A DNA stretch of 64,000 nucleotides from Anabaena sp. UHCC 0187 (GCF_009712035.1 NZ_VILB01000002.1:31551-95550); one strand, 5' to 3'; shown: positions 9,697 to 17,646, numbered from the stretch's first letter. Numbers and translations: made by a program. The notes: a model not told the origin generated them from the sequence alone.

Positions 9697-10302
9697 CTAA
9701 ACTAGAGCCACAGGACGACTACCTGCTGCATGACGGTCAATTACTTGGTCAATTAAGCCGTATTCCCTGGCTTCCGCTGGAGACATAAAGAAATCACGTT
9801 CGGTATCTTCAGAAATCCGCTCAAAAGGTTGACCAGTATGTTCAGCAAGATACTCATTCAGCCGCTGCTTGTGATACAAAATTTCCCTGGCTTGAATTGC
9901 AATATCAGTTGCTTGTCCTTGAGCGCCACCGAGAGGTTGGTGAATCATAATCCGTGAATGGGGTAAACTCATGCGCTTACCCTTTGTACCAGCACTAAGG
10001 AGAAAAGCTCCCATACTGGCCGCTAATCCAGTACAGATTGTACAGACATCAGGGCGAATTTGCTTCATGGTGTCAAAAATACCCATTCCCGCTGTCACTG
10101 AACCACCAGGAGAATTAATGTACATATATATGTCCTTCTCCGCGTCCTCAGAGTCTAAAAACAGTAGTTGGGCAACAATCAAGTTAGCCAGATTGCTATC
10201 AACCTGTTCTCCCAAAAAAATAATCCGCTCACGCAACAGCCGTGAGTAGATATCAAAGGCGCGTTCACCTCGACCCGATTGTTCAATAACGATAGGAATC
10301 AT
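9697..10302 (-). CDS. clpP: ATP-dependent Clp protease proteolytic subunit
   Basis: The 201-aa serine peptidase forms the ClpP barrel that degrades proteins fed by Clp ATPases. The catalytic triad is complete: Ser96 in GLAASMGAF, His121 in [10 protein letters not shown] and Asp170 in TERDFF. The INSPGGSV oxyanion region is present, so this is an active ClpP and not the ClpR paralogue. Cyanobacteria carry several clpP genes; sequence alone does not tell me which number this is, and neither clpX nor clpR is adjacent. ATG start at 10302. The gene is full length and ends about 20 bases past a heptameric repeat array. Confidence 0.95.
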   Translation of the reverse strand: MIPIVIEQSGRGERAFDIYSRLLRERIIFLGEQVDSNLANLIVAQLLFLDSEDAEKDIYMYINSPGGSVTAGMGIFDTMKQIRPDVCTICTGLAASMGAFLLSAGTKGKRMSLPHSRIMIHQPLGGAQGQATDIAIQAREILYHKQRLNEYLAEHTGQPFERISEDTERDFFMSPAEAREYGLIDQVIDRHAAGSRPVALV

Positions 10303-10726
10303 TTAGCGTGTTTTTAGCTATTTTCCATTTATTCTATCGGTGACAATGGCTAATTGTGTTGAAATTGCCAATTAACATTAGGAACAAGCCGGTTCAAGAT
10401 AGCAAATAGACAGTCAAATATAAAATATATATTACACATAAATCAGTATTATTACGGTTATCAATAATTGAGTGCCTGGAGTAAAACAATTAGCTATTTT
10501 TACGAATTGAAAAATAAACTTGTATTTTCAGGACACTTTTTGGAAAAAACAAACGTCCAATTTCTTAGGTACATATAAAGAGAGAGCTAGATCACACTTT
10601 TTCATATTTTTCTGAGATATTCTCAAATTATATTCACCAAATCCGATAAAGCAATAACACAAAGTGTATTTAGAATAACAAGTTCGTATGGACATCCCAT
10701 CCATATAAATTAAAGAGAGGGGTATT
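10303..10726. other. AT-rich intergenic region upstream of clpP and a small ORF
   Basis: About 420 bases separate clpP (minus) from a small plus-strand ORF. The DNA is AT-rich with no recognisable repeat, RNA gene or operator. It must contain the clpP promoter. Confidence 0.4.
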
Positions 10727-10882
10727 ATGTTAGAAAAACTTATCCAAGCAGCTTTTATTACATTTTTATTGCAACTGATAGCCGTATTGAGCAACACTAC
10801 GCCAATGCACCCCAAGGCAGTCTCACCTCTTTCTGAAATGTCAGTACCTTTAATTAGTTCGACTTTTAAAGCTTTGAGATAA
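10727..10882 (+). CDS. Small hydrophobic protein, 51 aa
   Basis: A short open frame starts with ATG at 10727 after a good Shine-Dalgarno (AGAGAGGGG, four bases before the start) and ends with TAA at 10882. The product begins MLEKLIQAAFITFLLQLIAV, a single N-terminal hydrophobic helix after a Lys, followed by a polar tail ending SSTFKALR. This looks like a small signal-peptide-bearing or single-pass membrane peptide. No family recognised. It lies between clpP and the iron-uptake genes and points toward the Ftr1 stop codon. A longer minus-strand frame over the same DNA has no such translation signal. Confidence 0.5.
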   Translation: MLEKLIQAAFITFLLQLIAVLSNTTPMHPKAVSPLSEMSVPLISSTFKALR

Positions 10883-10966
10883 AACCCAGGGAATAGAAAA
10901 TAGGGAACAGGGAACAGGGAACAGGTAAAAATTTTAATCTTTTCCCTGATTACCAATCTTTTATTT

Positions 10967-11926
10967 TTAATTCCGCCCTGGGGTAGTAGTCATAACTTTA
11001 TTTTTGCTATTCTGATTATCTCCACCTGTGATACTGCGGAAATATAGCCCACCAATACTGATGAGAAATATTAAATATCCTCCGGCTTGAACAATATAAA
11101 TTTTGTCTCTATAACCAAATAAGGACTTGAGAATGATACCGGGGAACTGTTCATCAGATAAGATTTTTTCAGTATTCCAAACTATGGGACCTAAAATACA
11201 AGAGTGAATTCTGGTGAAGTGTTCGTAATAGAAACAAAGATTTTCTGAAGAACGACTACTCAAAGCTAGATTAGCTGTAGCTTCATCAAAATGTTGTAAA
11301 CCGGAAACGACTAAACCAGAAACAATTAATATTAATAAAACGCCCATAACTTGAAAGAATTGGCGGATATTAATTTTTACACCCCATTTAAACAATAGAA
11401 CGCCAATTGCTGACGCTGTGGCTAAACCACCCAGTGCGCCTAAAGTCGGTAATAAACCTTGCTGAAAATTGGCTGCAACGAAGAGAACTGTTTCAAATCC
11501 CTCGCGGACAATAGCGACTAAAATTAAACTAAAAACTCCCCAACCAGCATGGGAATTTTTGCCTATTGCGTCGGTAACTGCTCCCTCAACTTGCGCTTTC
11601 ATGAATCTGGCTTGTTTTGTCATCCAGATGAGCATCCAACTGAGCATGACTATTGCTAAAACACTAAATACACCTTCTAATGTTGGCTCAACAACAGAGG
11701 TATATTGAGGATTAATTGATCCTAAGAATTTAATGATCCCCGTAAATAAAATACCGATTAAGCCACTGACAAGAATACCAACAATAACGCCAGCATAAAC
11801 CCAAGGGTTGAGTCGAGATTGTTTGGCTTTTTTTAATAATGCGAGGACAATTCCCACAACCAATGCAGCTTCTACACCTTCTCGGAGGGTAATTACAAAA
11901 GTAGGTAAAGCGGTACTAAAATTCAT
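10967..11926 (-). CDS. Ftr1-family high-affinity iron permease
   Basis: The 319-aa membrane protein belongs to the oxidase-dependent iron transporter family (yeast Ftr1, bacterial EfeU). Both REGxE iron-relay motifs are intact: REGVE at residues 15-19 and REGFE at 141-145, plus an extra acidic PTLEG loop near 81-85. About seven membrane segments are visible. Ftr1 proteins transport Fe3+ produced by a partner ferroxidase. Here the partner candidate is the multicopper oxidase about 2 kb upstream on the same strand. Gene order on the minus strand is oxidase, lipoprotein, ferritin-like protein, permease, with gaps of 210, 180 and 90 bases. ATG start at 11926. Confidence 0.9.
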   Translation of the reverse strand: MNFSTALPTFVITLREGVEAALVVGIVLALLKKAKQSRLNPWVYAGVIVGILVSGLIGILFTGIIKFLGSINPQYTSVVEPTLEGVFSVLAIVMLSWMLIWMTKQARFMKAQVEGAVTDAIGKNSHAGWGVFSLILVAIVREGFETVLFVAANFQQGLLPTLGALGGLATASAIGVLLFKWGVKINIRQFFQVMGVLLILIVSGLVVSGLQHFDEATANLALSSRSSENLCFYYEHFTRIHSCILGPIVWNTEKILSDEQFPGIILKSLFGYRDKIYIVQAGGYLIFLISIGGLYFRSITGGDNQNSKNKVMTTTPGRN

Positions 11927-11972
11927 TTTATTAGTTATTTATTAGTTGTAGATTTTTGCTTCTCCTGATTTC

Positions 11973-12003
11973 TGTAGGGGTTTAGCATTGCTAAACCCCT
12001 ACA
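11973..12003. terminator. 14-bp perfect stem-loop between ferritin-like gene and ftr1
   Basis: TGTAGGGGTTTAGC (11973-11986) pairs exactly with 11990-12003 around a 3-nt loop. It lies in the 90-base gap between the ferritin-like gene and the Ftr1 gene. There is no T-run, so it may set relative expression or mRNA ends, or simply be a dispersed palindrome. Confidence 0.55.
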
Positions 12004-12016
12004 AACTAATGATCTA

Positions 12017-12451
12017 TTAGCTGAAATCGCGTAACATTTTCTTGAGTTCGAGATTGTGCATTTCTTCTTGTCCGATCATGCCACGGGTGAATTCTTCTAA
12101 ATAAATACTGGCATTATTGACAACTTCTAGAAGACTTTTGTACATATCTAAAGCTTTCTTTTCATGGGATAAACTTTCTTGCAAGATGTCTTTAACGTTA
12201 TGTTTGAAAGTTTCTTCCATTGGGGCAATTCTCAAGGTAGGATGTCCTTCTAAACCTGTGAGAATTTCTCCTACTTGTTGAGCATGAAGTAAGGATTCTG
12301 TGGCTTGCGCTTTGAAAAATGCCACAATGGGAATACGATTAGGCCCTGTCACCATTAAGGAATAATGGGTGTAGCGAACTACCCCTGCTAGTTCAAATTC
12401 CATGATGGAGTTGAGAATATCAATGGTTTTTTGGTGGTCGAGTTCTTGCAT
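12017..12451 (-). CDS. Ferritin-like (bacterioferritin-type) protein
   Basis: The 144-aa four-helix-bundle protein resembles bacterioferritin. Candidate di-iron ligands are Glu20, His56, Glu97 and the ExxH pair Glu129/His132 (GQEEMH). The first ExxH motif is shifted: the residue three before His56 is Ser, and the nearest Glu is four before, so the bridging glutamate may be displaced and the site unusual. No methionine in the classic heme-binding position is evident to me. Storage or handling of iron delivered by the neighbouring Ftr1 permease is the natural inference. ATG start at 12451; the gene sits between the lipoprotein and permease genes of the same strand. Confidence 0.8.
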   Translation of the reverse strand: MQELDHQKTIDILNSIMEFELAGVVRYTHYSLMVTGPNRIPIVAFFKAQATESLLHAQQVGEILTGLEGHPTLRIAPMEETFKHNVKDILQESLSHEKKALDMYKSLLEVVNNASIYLEEFTRGMIGQEEMHNLELKKMLRDFS

Positions 12452-12631
12452 TAGTTGTTAAGTTGAGCAAAATTACATCAGGAGAGTATTTAGCTACCAA
12501 TTATTGGTGAGCAGTTATACTTTTTTCAGGTTTTGTAACCCCAAACTATTCTCACTTTTAATTTTTAACTATTTTCTCTCTTATTTACCATTTTAAACTT
12601 CTTTTTCTGTACTTCCAATGGTGTGAAAATA

Positions 12632-13660
12632 CTAACTTTGTGCTTTAGTGCTGGTTTTTCTTCGCACTGTTTGGGTGTTTTCCTCGATGGTTTTCACTAG
12701 CTTGGTAACATCTTCTGGGGTTTTAACTGCTTGTGCTGGGGGGATAGCAGTAGGCCAAACTTTCACCAATTCCACTAAAGCTGTATCTATGGCTTTGTGT
12801 TCTTCAGGATGTTCTTGGGTCATTTGGCTAGAAATACTTTTATATAGTTCCTGAGAATAGACTACAAAACCACGGGAATCTTGATACTCAATGGGTGCGG
12901 TAATTTTCCCGTTAGCAATTGCAGCGCCATATTCTGAGTTAGCAGCATCTAATAAACCATTGATAACTTGCAGCACAAATTCGGGTTTGCTACGTTCTTC
13001 GGTTGGTAAAACAGCGATCGCAGTATCAACGGCTTGCACAGAAGTGGTAAAGTTAGTTTTTATTTTAGTATCCTTGGGATTGGATTTAACTAAATCGGTT
13101 AAACTGACCAAATTACTTTTAAATTCTTTAACTTTGCGTTCTTCTAGTTGTTCTTCAACATCAATATAAATCTCTTCTACTGGATGTCCAATGTGGGGTT
13201 GAGCTTGTTTGGGTTGATTTTGATCTAGTAGTTCTTGGGCTACTAAAAGATGTCCTTTCATTAACCCCAATTTGGTCATGTAGTCAATATCTTTAGCTTC
13301 ACCTGTAAGAACAACTTCCTCAACCGTCACCATGTCTTTAATTTGGTCAAACTGTGGTTGAGTAATGACTTTTTTACTGACTAAATCCGTTGGATTAGCG
13401 TAGGGACGATTTGCTTGAATTTTGTTAGATAAAGCCGGAATTCCTAATGTAGCTTCTAATTTATCTAACTGCGATAAAATTGCATTATTGATATTAATTT
13501 TAGCCTTACCAGCATGACCGCTATGGGTGCTAGTTTCTGTTACTTGGGCTGTATTTGGTGTTGATTGAATATCTGCTTTTGGTGTGTCACTGGCACAAGA
13601 ACTTAGAGAAATCATGGCACAAGCAGCGATAGATAAAAATAGGTAACGGAATTTGATCAT
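12632..13660 (-). CDS. Lipoprotein with helix-hairpin-helix motif in the iron locus
   Basis: The 342-aa protein begins with a lipoprotein signal peptide (lipobox LSSC, Cys22). Residues 50-105 form a ComEA-like helix-hairpin-helix module (KININNAILSQLDKL). The rest is a helical domain (about 120-320) with GHLLVAQELL and PHIGHPVEEIYI, rich in His and Glu near residues 130-170, features that could bind metal. I know no named family for the whole protein. Its place between the ferroxidase and Ftr1 genes, and its extracytoplasmic location, suggest a role like that of the periplasmic EfeO/M75-type component of other Ftr1 systems; that is inference. ATG start at 13660. Confidence 0.7.
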   Translation of the reverse strand: MIKFRYLFLSIAACAMISLSSCASDTPKADIQSTPNTAQVTETSTHSGHAGKAKININNAILSQLDKLEATLGIPALSNKIQANRPYANPTDLVSKKVITQPQFDQIKDMVTVEEVVLTGEAKDIDYMTKLGLMKGHLLVAQELLDQNQPKQAQPHIGHPVEEIYIDVEEQLEERKVKEFKSNLVSLTDLVKSNPKDTKIKTNFTTSVQAVDTAIAVLPTEERSKPEFVLQVINGLLDAANSEYGAAIANGKITAPIEYQDSRGFVVYSQELYKSISSQMTQEHPEEHKAIDTALVELVKVWPTAIPPAQAVKTPEDVTKLVKTIEENTQTVRRKTSTKAQS

Positions 13661-13870
13661 TTTTGCTCCTGATAAACTGTTAATGTTGGTAATTTAAGGA
13701 TTTAGTAGTAGATAAATTTGCAAATATTTCGGTTTACATATAATTATGATTTATCATAAATGCAAATATTTATCAACTATTTTTCTAAAAGATAAGTATA
13801 AATTAAGTAAGTAAATTTCGGATATTACTAAATTTAAGTTTTACTAAGTTGCTAATCTTTCTGAGTTTTG

Positions 13871-14896
13871 TCAGGATTTATTGACCGTTTTTTGGGAATC
13901 TTTTTCCGCGATTACTTCAAACTGTCCCATACACCCGCTTTCAGCAATTGCATCTTGGTGAGGATGAAACATATACTTACCTGGATAGCGAAAAGCAAAC
14001 TCTAAAATGTGCCTTTCTGCTACACCCATTGTCAAAACATCAGTTTTCTCGCTGGGAGTCATTGTCATTCCCGAACGGTAAACATCAAAGAAATTCGCAT
14101 GAAGATGAAAGGTAACAGCAGGATCAAATTCAATAATATTCAAAACATAGGCACGAATTAACTGATTTTGATAAATCTGGATAGGATGGTGCATATAATG
14201 ATGCGGGACACCATTAAAAGCATAATATTCATTGTGGTTATCATCATTAACATCATAACCAGACATAATTAAAACAATTTCATCAGCCGGGGGACGAGGT
14301 TTGGGAGGGTCAACGATAAACATTCCATATAATCCCTTAGCAATGTGACGAGTAACCGGGGCAACATGGCAATGATACAAATGAACGCCATAGGGTTCGG
14401 CATCAAATTCGTATATGGTTGCTTTACCATTGCTCACAGGTTTTATACCATCCATTTCAGCGGGATGAACTCCGTGAAAATGTAAAGAGTGGGAATGTCC
14501 AGCATTATTGAGAAATAATACTCTTATTCTTTCCCCTTCTTTAGCCCGGAGTGTTGGTCCAGGAATCCGCCCATTTAAATCCCAAATGTTATAGGAGACA
14601 GCACTATTAAGCTGAATGGTGGAAGTACCAGCAGTTAGCTGAAATTCGCGGACTGTGCGCCCATTTTCCTGCTTTACTGTCCCATAATCAAAATCTCGTA
14701 ACACCTGCATGGGGTCAGTAGCACCATTAGATGCTGCCATTTCCATTGGTGGAATTCTGACACTGGCATGATTTTTGACATTCAATATCTGCCAAATTGC
14801 TCCTGCGCCAATGACTCCAGCCCCGGAAAATCCCAGTTGTAGCAATTGACGACGACTCCAAATTTTATCTTTACTGAAAGTAAAGTTGTCAGACAT
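13871..14896 (-). CDS. Two-domain multicopper oxidase, putative ferroxidase
   Basis: From the ATG at 14896 the product is 341 aa. An N-terminal twin-arginine signal (SRRQLLQLGFSGAG) sends it across the membrane folded. All four HxH motifs of a trinuclear copper centre are present: HFH (139/141), HCH (175/177), HLH (264/266) and HPH (311/313). The type 1 copper ligands sit in domain 1 (Cys176, His184, Met192), so it is a two-domain oxidase with its blue copper in the first domain. The frame extends to a TTG at 14944, but that would bury the Tat signal. Clustering with Ftr1 suggests Fe2+ oxidation; laccase or nitrite-reductase-like activity are alternatives. Confidence 0.85.
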   Translation of the reverse strand: MSDNFTFSKDKIWSRRQLLQLGFSGAGVIGAGAIWQILNVKNHASVRIPPMEMAASNGATDPMQVLRDFDYGTVKQENGRTVREFQLTAGTSTIQLNSAVSYNIWDLNGRIPGPTLRAKEGERIRVLFLNNAGHSHSLHFHGVHPAEMDGIKPVSNGKATIYEFDAEPYGVHLYHCHVAPVTRHIAKGLYGMFIVDPPKPRPPADEIVLIMSGYDVNDDNHNEYYAFNGVPHHYMHHPIQIYQNQLIRAYVLNIIEFDPAVTFHLHANFFDVYRSGMTMTPSEKTDVLTMGVAERHILEFAFRYPGKYMFHPHQDAIAESGCMGQFEVIAEKDSQKTVNKS

Positions 14897-15140
14897 GAGA
14901 CTAATAGGGATATGCGTATATGGAAAATTGCGAATTATTTGCAATTAGCTTTAGGTATCCTATACAACTTAGGAATTATTGTCAATAACTTTGAAAAATA
15001 ATTTTCAGGATTATCTTGATATATTGGTTTGTTTACCGTTGACTAGAGAACAGATGATGCTTGTACCCTAGTAAATGGAATAAGGTGCTAGGATCACCCA
15101 GGTAAGTAATAAATTAGACTCAACTCCATTTGCCTTAACT
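14897..15140. other. Upstream region of the iron operon
   Basis: The oxidase gene's promoter should lie here. The 245 bases are AT-rich and I find no clear Fur-type palindrome. The following 106 bases are a palindromic element described separately. Confidence 0.35.
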
Positions 15141-15246
15141 ATAGCGGTTATTGCTTGAATGAGATACAAGAACCCCACCCCCAACCCCCTCCCCGCAAGC
15201 GAGGAGGGGGCTTATGACTGTATTTCATTCAAGTGCGTACCGCTAT
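15141..15246. repeat. 106-bp palindromic (MITE-like) element
   Basis: Outer arms 15141-15169 and 15218-15246 are imperfect inverse complements (both start ATAGCGGT read inward). Between them lies an inner hairpin, CCCCCTCC (15185-15192) with GGAGGGGG (15203-15210) and a CGC/GCG core. No coding capacity. The two nested palindromes suggest a non-autonomous mobile repeat or a folded RNA element. Confidence 0.65.
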
Positions 15247-15249
15247 CAT

Positions 15250-15338
15250 ATCCTGTAAATCCTTAAATCCTGTACTTCGACTTACTTCGACAGGCTCAGT
15301 ACAAGTCGCTCAGTAACCGGATATCCTGATTCAGACAA
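15250..15338. repeat. 42-bp repeat, copy A, split by a 47-bp insertion
   Basis: The outer parts (15250-15272 and 15320-15338) join to give the 42-bp repeat seen at 17239-17302 and 30579-30620. The 47 bases between them carry ACTTCGAC and GCTCAGTAC motifs with internal repetition. The repeat overlaps the stop codon of the Uma2 gene. Confidence 0.75.
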
Positions 15339-15906
15339 GAGGTAGCATCTGGGAAACTAGAATTTCTAAATCAGGAAAATCTAAAGGAGATATGTTTTGA
15401 TGTTCTGTGATAATTTCTCGATTTTGATAACCTTCTGTTGTGGGATTTCTAAATATAATTAATTCGCGTTTCACTACATCTAATACCCAATAATCCTTAA
15501 TTCCTGCTTGAGAATAAGCTTTAGCTTTGATTTCTGTATCTAGTTTTAAACTACTATCTGCAACTTCGATAATTAGATAAATTTCTGCTGGTGTAGGATG
15601 ATGATCTGCATAGTCTAGAGGATCTATTTTCACTACAGCAATATCTGGTTCTGGTTCAGACCTTTCATTTAATTTTACAGGGTCTTGAATAGCGATGCAA
15701 GCTTTATGACCAACTCTGTTTTCCAACAACTTATATGTTCTTCCCACTGCTGAACGGTGGGCTGTTCCTTTAGCAATCATCCAAATTATTTTTCCCTCTA
15801 ATAATTCTACCCGTTCACTTGGTTCAAATATTCCTGCTTCAGCTATTCTGTGGTATTCATCAACAGTCCACAGCCGCAATTGTAAGGGTGATTCTGTGGT
15901 TTGCAT
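15331..15906 (-). CDS. Uma2 family (DUF820) endonuclease-like protein
   Basis: The 191-aa protein has the Uma2/DUF820 fold, a PD-(D/E)XK nuclease relative very abundant in cyanobacteria. Visible motifs are LWTVDEYHRIAEAGIFEPSE at the N terminus, ELLEGKI, the core PEPDIAVV, IYLIIEVADSS with the catalytic-type Glu, and KAKAYSQAGIKDYWVLD. Biological function is not established for the family. ATG start at 15906. It is bracketed by inverted copies of a 42-bp repeat (15250-15338 and 15948-15989), and its last codon lies inside the left copy, which suggests movement or 3'-end replacement by the repeat. Confidence 0.88.
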   Translation of the reverse strand: MQTTESPLQLRLWTVDEYHRIAEAGIFEPSERVELLEGKIIWMIAKGTAHRSAVGRTYKLLENRVGHKACIAIQDPVKLNERSEPEPDIAVVKIDPLDYADHHPTPAEIYLIIEVADSSLKLDTEIKAKAYSQAGIKDYWVLDVVKRELIIFRNPTTEGYQNREIITEHQNISPLDFPDLEILVSQMLPLV

Positions 15907-15947
15907 AGTTAATTAAGGTCAATATTTATTCTCTATTATATAATTAT

Positions 15948-15989
15948 TTGTCTGAATCAGGATGTCCAGGATTTTAGGATTTTCAGGAT
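15948..15989. repeat. 42-bp repeat, copy B (inverted, uninterrupted)
   Basis: This is the inverse complement of the repeat at 30579-30620 with a few substitutions. It lies upstream of the Uma2 start, facing copy A across the gene. The outer 20 bases (15948-15967) match the inverse of 15319-15338 at 19 of 20 positions. Confidence 0.75.
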
Positions 15990-16108
15990 TTTTTTGACAT
16001 AATAGAAATAAATAAACTGTGAACACATAATGACGACTCAATTAATGCTTCAACCTTCATCTTTAATATCTGCTGGTATGAAGATGAGTGAATTTGGTAA
16101 CATTTATC

Positions 16109-17086
16109 TCAGGCACTTTTAATATTTTTAATTTTCTTCATAGCATTTTGATATTTAGTTTCATTACCTTCTTTTTTATATATATCTGCTGCTTTTTGAT
16201 AATCATCAATTGCACCCTGTTGGTCTTCTAAAATAGAACGAATAAACCCCCGCTTGTAGTAGATAAGGGCATCATTGGGATTAATTTTTATAGCTTGACT
16301 ATAATCATCAATTGCACCCTGCTTGTCTCCCAATTCATAGCGAATAACTCCCCGATAGTAGTAAGCATTGGCATAATTGGGATTAATTTTTATAACTTGA
16401 GTCCAATCATCAATCGCTCCCTTATAGTCCTCAAAGAAAACGGGTTCATGACCCAAACTGAAATATTTGTCAGCATCAGAAGATGTCAAACTTTCTAAAT
16501 AGCCACGTAAAGCCCCAGCATAAAGTAATTCATCTATTCCCACGAAAGCTTTAACACCAGCAGATTTAATTATATTGGTTGGTAAAAATCCAGCCAAAAT
16601 TAAGTTATATTCAGATTGAGCCTCGCTGACTTCCTCTTGAATTAAAATACAAACTAAAACAGAATTTTTTTCAATTTCTTCTCGGCTAATTGACCATTTA
16701 ATTGTGTCAAAATTCCCATAACGGGCTTTAACCTGAATACCAATTGATGAATCAGACGTTAAAGTAAAATCAATTTTTCCATCTCCACCAATGCGTTTTT
16801 CATAATCAACCTCAGTTACAAAATTACCTAAACGACTTTTAACAACTTCCTCACCCAGCTTTCCCTTGAAATTATTGATAACAACATCACGAATAGGAGT
16901 TGAAGAAGTATGTCTATATTTTTCAGCCATATCCCAGCAAAAATCCCGTAATTGCTGTAACCTCTCTCCAGAGATAACCGTCAACTCACTATGCTGGCCT
17001 TCCTTCTCACAATGGAGTAAGTCACCAGATTTCAGTCTTTGAATAAAATCAGTCTGCTGTGCTTTGAGTATAGTTGTCCAGTCCAT
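16109..17086 (-). CDS. DUF4365-like nuclease domain fused to TPR repeats
   Basis: In this 325-aa protein residues 60-200 resemble DUF4365, a PD-(D/E)XK-type domain: GKLGEEVVKSRLG, then GGDGKIDFTL and the core IGIQVKARYG, where Asp and the QxK pair would be the metal and catalytic residues. Residues 205-315 hold about three TPR repeats (ANAYYYRGVIRYELGDKQGA and a near-copy), so a protein-interaction tail is attached to a likely nuclease. DUF4365 proteins occur in defence and mobile contexts, but no role is established here. ATG start at 17086. It sits in a run of nuclease-related accessory genes; the 3' end abuts a repeat-rich gap. Confidence 0.75.
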   Translation of the reverse strand: MDWTTILKAQQTDFIQRLKSGDLLHCEKEGQHSELTVISGERLQQLRDFCWDMAEKYRHTSSTPIRDVVINNFKGKLGEEVVKSRLGNFVTEVDYEKRIGGDGKIDFTLTSDSSIGIQVKARYGNFDTIKWSISREEIEKNSVLVCILIQEEVSEAQSEYNLILAGFLPTNIIKSAGVKAFVGIDELLYAGALRGYLESLTSSDADKYFSLGHEPVFFEDYKGAIDDWTQVIKINPNYANAYYYRGVIRYELGDKQGAIDDYSQAIKINPNDALIYYKRGFIRSILEDQQGAIDDYQKAADIYKKEGNETKYQNAMKKIKNIKSA

Positions 17087-17238
17087 TTGTCAAAACTCAC
17101 CTTTATCTGACAAAAAGTATTTATTCTATTATTCCCTATTAAGCAACAAAAAGCACTAATCTAGATCACATTGCAGTTTTTTGAGTCCAACCGAAAAGTA
17201 TTGAATCCTCAAGCCCTTAAAACACAACTCAAGCAAAC

Positions 17239-17302
17239 ATCCTGTAAATCCTTAAATCCTGGATATCCTGATATGGCTACGCCACGCTTCGCTATCAGAC
17301 AA
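17239..17302. repeat. 42-bp repeat, copy C, split by a 22-bp small dispersed repeat
   Basis: 17239-17272 and 17295-17302 together make the 42-bp repeat. The 22 bases between (17273-17294, beginning ATGGCTACGCC) are a copy of the small dispersed repeat seen at 9548-9601. The element ends 11 bases short of the XisI-like gene's stop codon. Confidence 0.85.
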
Positions 17303-17313
17303 TTGAGATTTAA

Positions 17314-17646
17314 TTAACTAACAGCAAAATCTGTATATTTGCGGACAGAAGGCAATTGAAAACCTAAAACAATATCCTCTTTTGGTACACCTAATTCAAC
17401 CAATTCATTAGCAATTCCTACCTCTGTACCATACTGCTGAATCCAGATTTTATTATCAATAATATCTAAATGTAAAACGGGTCCATAAATACGATTTTGA
17501 TCACGCCAACCTACATAAACTAATTGATAATGGTCATTTTCAGCATCAAAAATCGTCTGTGCTTGAATACGGTTATCCCAAACCATACTAGCGTGTTGTT
17601 TCAGTAAATTCTGAATATATTGCCGATATTCTGCTAATTTTGCCAT
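17314..17646 (-). CDS. XisI-like protein (fdxN element excision controlling factor)
   Basis: The 110-aa protein is a full-length XisI family member: it starts MAKLAEYRQYIQNLLKQHA, has the central YQLVYVGWRDQNRIYGPVLH and LDIIDNKIWIQQ motifs, and the C-terminal GVPKEDIVLGFQLPSVRKYTDFAV. In Anabaena XisI, with XisH, controls excision of the fdxN element during heterocyst development by the recombinase XisF. Family members are numerous and mostly unlinked to any element. No xisH or recombinase gene is adjacent, so this is an orphan copy. ATG start at 17646. It is followed by an interrupted 42-bp repeat, in a patch of other accessory genes. Confidence 0.88.
   Translation of the reverse strand: MAKLAEYRQYIQNLLKQHASMVWDNRIQAQTIFDAENDHYQLVYVGWRDQNRIYGPVLHLDIIDNKIWIQQYGTEVGIANELVELGVPKEDIVLGFQLPSVRKYTDFAVS

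Noticed and set aside
10528-10956. 142-codon minus-strand open frame
   Set aside because: Low-complexity Phe/Pro/Leu start from a heptamer-like repeat, no ribosome site, and it overlaps a plus-strand ORF with a good Shine-Dalgarno.
14897-14944. TTG start of the copper oxidase 48 bases upstream
   Set aside because: It would put a non-signal segment ahead of the twin-arginine signal; the ATG at 14896 is more consistent.
16030-16122. 30-codon plus-strand ORF starting MTTQLMLQPSSL, resembling the N terminus of Uma2 proteins
   Set aside because: Too short to be sure; could be a relic of a second Uma2 gene, but there is no downstream homology and it overlaps the DUF4365-TPR gene end.
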